A stretch of 64,000 bases of DNA, from NCBI GenBank assembly GCA_027924585.1, contig BSBM01000372.1:6121001-6185000 (forward strand), written 5' to 3'. This DNA comes from Larix kaempferi (lineage: Eukaryota > Streptophyta > Pinopsida > Pinales > Pinaceae). This document shows positions 58,100-64,000 of the stretch, in pieces. Numbering within the stretch: the stretch's first letter is position 1; each line of letters opens with the position of its first letter. The position numbers were made by a program, and so were the translations under genes. The notes under the pieces are model-generated. The model was not told where the DNA came from and ran no database searches. It saw only the letters and a program-made list of their open reading frames with translations.

Positions 58100-59683
58100 T
58101 TAAGAAATATTTGAAACCAGAAAAGGAAGCAGATAGAAGAGGACCGAGGTGTGCCTAGAGGCACATTTGTCAAAATTGTCCCGATGATGTTTTTCGAGTA
58201 CACAACCGGAACAAACACCATCCCTGCAAGATACCATCGGAAGACCTGTCACCATATTGTCTTTACATAGTTGTTCCAATGAGCGATAATTTAAGTGACC
58301 AAATCGCTCATGCCAAAGTTTGCTCATGTTATCACTATGAGCAACAAAAACTGAAGGGAAAGGTGTTGACCCAAAGTTGTTAAACTTGTACAACCTAGTA
58401 ATATCATCAACAATTCCGGTAGCTAGGACCTGTTGAGGATCTTTAAAATCCTTGATTACAACTTGGTGAGGTGTAAAGGTCACAGTTTTACCTTCACCAG
58501 AATGAGTGATCTGATAGACTGATAACAAATTGCAGAAAATTCTTGGAACACATAGTACATCACTAAAATGACCATTATCTACTAGAACTATTCCATCTCC
58601 TACAACACTTAGAGATCTATCATCACCAACAAATATTTGTTTGGTGTTACATTCATGCATAATAGAAAAGATGGCTTGATCCTTAGCCATATGATAAGAT
58701 GCTCCAGAATCAATGAGCCATTCATTTGAAGTAGAAGAAGAAGAAGATGCATTATAAGAATAACCAGAAGCACAAAGTGCATGTCCATGAGAGGCAGATT
58801 CTGAAGGCGAATCTAGGCTTATGTGGTGCTTCTTCATTGTTGCTTCCAAGGCTGCCATCTTCTTGAAACACTTAGATTCATCATGAGTATCTTTCCCGCA
58901 ATAGTTGCAATGACGCTCAGTCTTCTTGCCTTTTGGATTAGATCTTTTGTCATTTTTTAAAGAATGAGCTGACTGAGAGGGTTTTGGACCCTTGTTTGAC
59001 TTATTATTGCGAAAATTTTGTTTCTTGGGAGGTTTGGACTTTTCTTTCTGTTGAGACAATAAGGTTTTCCTAGATGTATCTGCATTGTTGATTATTCCAA
59101 GATGAATGAGTTTATCTTGTTCCCTAATCAAGGAATCACAAAAGGATTCAAGACTAGGCTCTTGATAGCTAGCTACATTCAAGGATGCTTTCATGGAGTA
59201 AAATGTAGATACAAAAACAGAATATGTAGGTCCAAGTTTGGAAAGAATATGATAAATGCATTGTTTGTCTTCTCTCTCAATCTTACATTCTGCACATAAG
59301 AGTTTAAGAGTTTTGTACTTAGATAAATAATCTTGAATGCATGAAAAGTCACTTGGATTTAAAGAAATCAACTCATTTTCAAGTTGGTGACCTCGAATTT
59401 CATTGTGTTTACCAAACACAGATTCCAACTTGTCCCAAGCAGCATTAGGTTCATCAATTTCAAATATGTGGAATCGCAAATCAGTAGAGATTGACATCCC
59501 AATCAATCCACGAGCTTCATCACATCTATTTGTTCATTTTATTTTCTTATCATCATCAATGGGTTCTTTTTCTTTCCCTGAGGTAATTCTGAAAAGTCCC
59601 CTACTTCGTCGAACATCCTCCATACGAGATTTCCATGAGAAATAGTTGGAACTGTTAAGTAGAATATCACAAGGGGCGGCCAT
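58100..59683 (-). pseudogene. gag: Copia F gag, protease and GAG-pre-integrase
   Basis: The true start is the ATG at 59683 (MAAPCDILL), since the copia gag start motif NYFSWKSRMEDVRRSRGLFR follows; a TGA at about 59535 (usual Trp) interrupts. The rest is open for 468 residues: gag core (WDKLESVFGKHNEIRGHQLE), zinc knuckle CNYCGKDTHDESKC (residues 200-213 of the open part), protease LIDSGASYHMA (264-274), GAG-pre-integrase LWHERFGHLNYRSLEQL and CSGCVLEKH. A frameshift near 58140 ends the frame in SNIS. Confidence 0.9.
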
Positions 59684-60834
59684 ATTTGTAAATTAATGGT
59701 TGTAAAAGAAGAAACCAATAGTCTGGATGTGAAGAGCTCGAAAAAATAGGTGGTTTAAAAAAAAACAGCACTGAAAACTGACTCTGTATGATGAAGTTAT
59801 GCTTGAACAAAGAAACTGTTGAAGATGTCCCCAATAGTGACGTGACACCTAGAGAATGTCCAGCAAAAAAAAGAACCCCCCCACTTCCCAAGATGAACCT
59901 TTTGACAATCATTTTACAAGAAAGTTGATTTAAGTGAACCACTTTTGTAAAATAAGTGATTTCACTTTTACAATGATATTACTTTTAAATACTGCAACAA
60001 TAAAAAACTTAAGTGACTCACTTGTATTTTTATTTTTTATTATTTAAGTGAAATGCACTTTTACAATAAAGTAACTTGAAAATAGAAATTGCATGCACTT
60101 TTTCTTTTAAAAGTAACTTCCTAAGACTTGAACTCAAGACCTATTAAGAAATAAAACAACTTTGAACCAAGTGAGCTAGATTAAAAGGTATGTAAAATAT
60201 GGAAATAAGGAAGGGGGCTTTTTTCTTTTTCTTTTTTTTCTTTTTTTTACTCTTCTTACTCAGTTTGTGTGCTTGCCCTTTTTCCTGCAAAACACACCAC
60301 AAATCGAAACAAAAAAACTTTTCCACACTTGTGGAGTTAGATCTCATTAGCTTGCTCAGAAATTCTACGTTTTCTCTCTGTTTCTGATTTGCCGAGATCG
60401 CGCAAGGTGCACGGCAAAGAGCATACGCAGCCAAGAAAAAACATTTTCCCTTTCTGTTTCTGATTTGCCGAGATCGCTCAAGGTGCACGGCAAAGAGCAT
60501 ATGCAGACGGGAAAGCAAAAATCCGAACCCAAAAAAAAATATAACAGTACAAAATGATAAAATATGAGATTTTTTCTTTTAAAACATAAAATAAAAAAAA
60601 TGTGTCACTGTAACATTATACCTTCAGATCTGATGAAATATATGTTTCTGGAGCAACCAAGAACCGTTTTCAATCAAACGAAAACTATTTTCCAATAGAA
60701 ACGACGCTCTGGACGCAATGGAACACCTCCCACAGCTCAGAAATGCACAGAAATACCAGAACTAGAAACCCTTTCGAGTTTCGGCAACAACAGTTCAAGA
60801 TCTAGATCATAACCGGAAGCAGCACTTCATAAAA
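59684..60834 (-). other. Leader of copia F with a ~85-bp duplication
   Basis: Non-coding. CTGTTTCTGATTTGCCGAGA starts at 60378 and 60454, each followed by TCGCKCAAGGTGCACGGCAA. A poly(T) run (60216-60250) precedes. The 124-residue minus frame 60144-60518 comes from this duplication and is not a gene. Confidence 0.7.
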
Positions 60835-60846
60835 GCTCTGATACCA
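60835..60846 (-). other. Primer binding site (initiator tRNA-Met), copia F
   Basis: Minus strand TGGTATCAGAGC, exact, directly after the LTR end. Confidence 0.9.
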
Positions 60847-61304
60847 TGTTCAGGTACACAGGGTACTACCAAAGGATCGAACACCAAGAGAAACCACTTC
60901 ACACAAATAGATCACAAATCAACACACTGACGTTTTGACGTGGTTTAAACCCTCTGGAGGGAAACACTCCACGGCCTCGGCCAAATAGCTTATACGGGAC
61001 AATTTATTATGCAAAGAAAGAAAGTTACAAATGAGCTTCTCATAATCGATCAACGAAACAATAACCCTCGATGCTCTTTAAATAGAGATCATGGACCAAT
61101 CGAGTGTTAAGCCACAAATCAAGGTTAGGTTTTATCTAAGAGAAGTTGAGCTGTCGGATCAATCTATGTCGGGAACATATCTTGACCGTCGGATTAAGTA
61201 TTTACAAATGCATACTAATGCATACTAAAGAAACACACTATCCCTAACTGATATATTGCACAAGTTGATCTTAACTAACTCCTAAGTGTCTAAATATCAT
61301 AACA
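60847..61304 (-). repeat. 5' LTR of copia F
   Basis: 458 bp; minus strand starts TGTTATGATATTT and ends GTACCTGAACA. It contains a CTATTTAAAGAGC promoter-like segment (about 61075). Confidence 0.95.
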
Positions 61305-61309
61305 AAAAA

Positions 61310-61774
61310 TATATAGGTTGAATCTGGATAGTCCATCTACGAGCATAGGAAAAGATGGAACCTAATATCCAGTCACATAGATGTATTAGAACAATTTAAA
61401 TTTACATGTCTAAATCCTCTTGCAATATGCCCAAAAATTAATCACGATTATTCTTTCGTTAAGTTGTATATTTCTTCAGCTAGATTGAGAAGAAGAACCT
61501 ATCTTTTCACAAATCCTTCAAGCTATCAATTTATTGTATTTTGCAACATTAATGAGTTTCCCACTATTTCATAAAATGAATGGCTCACATAGGGTAGAAG
61601 AATTGAAATGCGACCCCTCTTTGAATGAGTCTTATGATATACATAGCTTAAAGCATTGCTACTAATGTGGAACCAGAAAAATGGTCAAAAGATACATTTG
61701 ATGACAAGCCTCCAACCTAAAAGACACTCTTCTTTTATACATTGTTTCGTTAAATAAATATCAGTAGATTTCTC
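61310..61774. other. Unassigned AT-rich interval
   Basis: I see nothing that can be assigned. Confidence 0.5.
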
Positions 61775-62290
61775 TGTTGACACGGGATAGATCCGCAGGA
61801 AGTGCGGAAGCCGACAGGTGCAAAAGCCAAATCCCGCGAAAGAAGGAATCATCGCGAAGTCCAAGGAAGCGCAAGAATAGTTTAGAATACTTAATTACTA
61901 AGTCGGTCAAATGGACCATTTTGTAATAGAATAGAAGCATATAAATAGAAGTGAATTGTAAGCCTAGGGGCATCAAAGTTTCGGAGATAAGTATGATATT
62001 TTGGGTTCAGTTATAGCTGTGATATGATGACTTGACTATTCTCTGCGAAGTTATTCCGCAGATGTTAATGAATGAAGATGTTCGGTTATGAATTCTATTG
62101 TTATGCCATAATGCAATAATGGGCTATTTAAATACTTTATGTTGATTTATGTGGATGCAAGTTGGTGGTTGATGCGAATGTGTTGTTGAATATGCTTTGA
62201 AACATATATAATATGAATAAGATATGAATGGTTGGTTAATAGACTGCTGTGAGTATTTTCATCTCTGGTTCGTACGACAGTGTGACTTCT
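61775..62290 (+). repeat. LTR-like segment (uncertain)
   Basis: It begins TGTTGACACGGGATAG, like many plant LTR starts, and has CATATAAATAGAAG (about 61938) as a TATA box in the expected place. I found no matching second copy, no target duplication and no primer site, so the right end is unknown. Confidence 0.3.
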
Positions 62291-62469
62291 AGGTATAAGA
62301 ACATATCATCCTCGCCATTGCGGAAGCTTGGTTCCTGCAGCACCCTTATCTGCCTCGAGCGAGACCTCACCTGCTTCGCAGGTGTTGCTGGAAAGGATAA
62401 CTCCTTTCCAGGCCGGTGAATAAGGGGTTGTTGGTGTTGTTGATGACAGTGTGAACCCCTATCAAAAGA

Positions 62470-62945
62470 CCATGTTTCAACATTCTCATTGACTAAGACA
62501 TTGGAGGGCCTAACCATGAAGCTAGTCACTGAGAGACCCATTTTCTGCATATTCAAAAATCAGGTAAGAATGATCCCCACCCTCATTGCAAATCCCTAGA
62601 AGTCTAATAATATTACTGTGTTGAACTTGGCATGGAATTCTCAGCTCATCAAAGGCCCCTGACTTAATTTGCTTGATGGCTAATGGGATACCACTTAAGA
62701 TACCATGGTAGACAAAGCCTCATATTCTGCAATTAGAACTGAAGTTCTTTATTTCTTTATTCAACTTATCCATTGTGTAACTAATTAGCATCAACATATC
62801 TGTCATGTCTTTCAGTTGCTCCTCGAAAACATATTTCCCTGAGATACTCTGATTTTCTGAAGTGGGCAAGATAGGCTTCTCACAATTATTACTACAAGTG
62901 ACCTTGCAATAATGCCAATGGATAGACCATTTTTTATGTTTTCTT
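62470..62945 (-). pseudogene. LysM-type receptor-like kinase fragment (kinase N-lobe)
   Basis: The minus strand reads CEKPILPTSENQSISGKYVF (juxtamembrane, about 62900), then LNKEIKNFSSNCRI, a stop, GFVYHGILSG, LAIKQIK (with the ATP-binding Lys), DELRIPCQVQHSNIIRLLGI and SYLIFEYAENGSLSD followed by a stop. This order, and the phrases YHG and EYAENGSLSD-LHG, are those of plant LysM receptor kinases, which sense chitin-like oligosaccharides at the plasma membrane. Directly after, in another frame, VRPSNVLVNENVET (about 62517-62473) resembles the catalytic-loop region HK.(I/V)RSSNVLL, so about 70 residues in between are missing. No ectodomain is visible. Other receptor-kinase families remain possible. 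Confidence 0.7.
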
Positions 62946-63400
62946 CTTTCTTCTAGGATTTATTGTTGCTGGGACATGCAGATCGTGATGAATAACTTTG
63001 TTGGCTGCTTTCTTGGGCAGACCCGGGTTTTAATGAAGTGCAGCAACAAACCCCTAGGCGCACTGGCCCTCTCGGCAACGAGCTGCGCAGCAGCTCGAGG
63101 TCTCACCCGAAGTGGCTATGGGGGGGTTAAGGAATCAGATTTCCTTAACCTTGGTGACACGGAGATGGTTCTTCCTTTTCCGGTTCCTCAGATGTCGGTG
63201 GTCTGACTTTCCCGCAGGCCCCTTGGCTCAACTGCGCGGCTTCCTCCCTCAGCAGGCCCGCTGCGCAGTTTCTCCGCTCTGGCGCAGAAGGCAACTATTC
63301 CTTGCGTCAACGCGTTAAGTACCTCCTCGCCCTGCGCGCCCAGCGCAGTAACGCATTCCTCAATCGCTGCCGCGACAGCGCTCCACCACTTCTTCTATAC
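62946..63400. other. GC-rich interval with CTGCGCAG palindromes
   Basis: Much more GC-rich than its surroundings. GCTGCGCAG, AACTGCGCGG, GCTGCGCAGT and CCAGCGCAG recur between 63083 and 63350. The plus-strand frames 62976-63206 and 63112-63318 show no known domain. It may be the leader of an LTR element whose LTR lies to the right. Confidence 0.35.
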
Positions 63401-64000
63401 TAACACTTATAGCTATCAAGGGACCTTCCCAAACTCACTTAAACAGCCGCAAAGATAATGCAAGAGTCTTGTATACACAGGTAATGAACTTAAACAGTTA
63501 ATCATTCACGCAAACATTATAACAAGAAGAAATATGTGAAGTTCACCTCCTCGAGGGAAACCACGTCCACGGGAGTGTTATATTAACCAGAAAACGATAG
63601 AGTTATACAATATGCTACGCACACAGCTGCAGCCTTAGATCTTTCCAGGAAACTCCACGCACACAGCTGGGAGCCCTTCTCTCAATCTAGTCTCTTCTCT
63701 ACAGAGATTACAAAGGCACAGACGTCAACTCAGACTGTCTGGCAACTCAGGGATTAGCTCCTCGGCTATCCGATTTCCACCCTAGTTCTACACACTCGGT
63801 AGAACACATAGCAAAGGATAATCAACGCATGATCTATCCTCGAGACTGACTATCTAACAGTCTAACCATCTGACTATCCCAAAAGTATCTAACTCTTCTT
63901 TTTATCATGTATACATATATATAGGTGGCCATGACGGTCACACCTTTACAAAACTGTGGGCCTTTCCCAACAGTGATTCCCAAAAACCCTAACCACGCAC
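63401..64000 (-). repeat. Probable copia LTR at the right edge (ends uncertain)
   Basis: CACCTCCTCGAGGGAAACCA and CGTCCACGGGAG (63546-63575) resemble the CCTCTTGAGGGAAACACTCC segment of the copia F LTR, a phrase common in plant copia LTRs. A TATACATATATATAG stretch lies at 63909. Neither end could be placed. Confidence 0.3.

Larger units (their letters stand above)
55087..61309 (-). mobile_element. Copia element F, complete structure, inactive
   Basis: A 6213-bp element (55092-61304) flanked by AAAAA on both sides (55087-55091, 61305-61309). On the minus strand: 5' LTR (60847-61304), Met primer site (60835-60846), leader, gag-protease, integrase, reverse transcriptase, RNase H, polypurine tract and 3' LTR (55092-55549). 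The LTRs differ at about 31 of 458 sites by eye (about 7%). All copia domains are present in the right order but broken by about six lesions. Confidence 0.95.

Overview
This window reads as plant nuclear DNA from a large, repeat-rich genome. It is AT-rich, full of plant-type LTR retrotransposons (Ty1/copia with initiator-Met primer sites, Athila-like Ty3/gypsy with a tRNA-Asp primer site, a chromodomain gypsy), has a CACTA transposon end, and carries remnants of two plant host genes. I cannot name the species; a gymnosperm or another big-genome seed plant would fit, but this is inference. I see no intact host gene. Most long reading frames belong to retroelements or are shadows of tandem repeats.

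Layout. 1-3851: two non-autonomous minus-strand LTR elements in tandem that share one LTR (LTRs 963-1185 and 3628-3851). 3852-5431: about 4.4 copies of a ~355-bp tandem repeat, into which these elements are inserted. 5432-8870: decayed minus-strand gypsy gag-protease. 8871-12800: AT-rich DNA with a GC-rich island and a possible signal-peptide exon. 12804-15788 and 25726-26010: gag start, leader and degenerate tRNA-Arg primer site of an old minus-strand gypsy element, split by a very young Athila-like element (15794-25720; target duplication ACGTG; LTRs differing at 3 sites in 1256). The young element carries gag in two frames split by one amber codon, no pol, and a GC-rich minisatellite block where its polypurine tract and 3' LTR start should be.

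27.9-46 kb is a nest. A copia RNase H gene is interrupted by a chromovirus LTR (28294-31163, holding a 75/90-bp tandem array). The chromovirus reverse transcriptase is interrupted by a plus-strand copia (33789 onward, itself holding a foldback element). That copia is interrupted by a CACTA end (38655). The CACTA subterminal repeats are interrupted by a minus-strand copia (38882-45376, target duplication CTTTC). A tRNA-Val(UAC)-like sequence lies beside the CACTA remnant, and a solo LTR (46796-47383, duplication GGTAC) follows.

47.4-55 kb is AT-rich low-copy-looking DNA holding a broken Ku70 gene (51.4-52.56 kb). 55092-61304 is a complete but decayed minus-strand copia element (duplication AAAAA, LTRs about 7% diverged). 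At 62.47-62.95 kb there is a minus-strand fragment of a LysM-type receptor kinase. The window ends in a GC-rich stretch and probable LTR sequence.

No previously undescribed multi-gene system could be supported. The most unusual items are the shared-LTR tandem pair, the gag-only Athila-like element with its rebuilt 3' end, the Ku70 remnant, and the tandem arrays hosted inside LTR elements.
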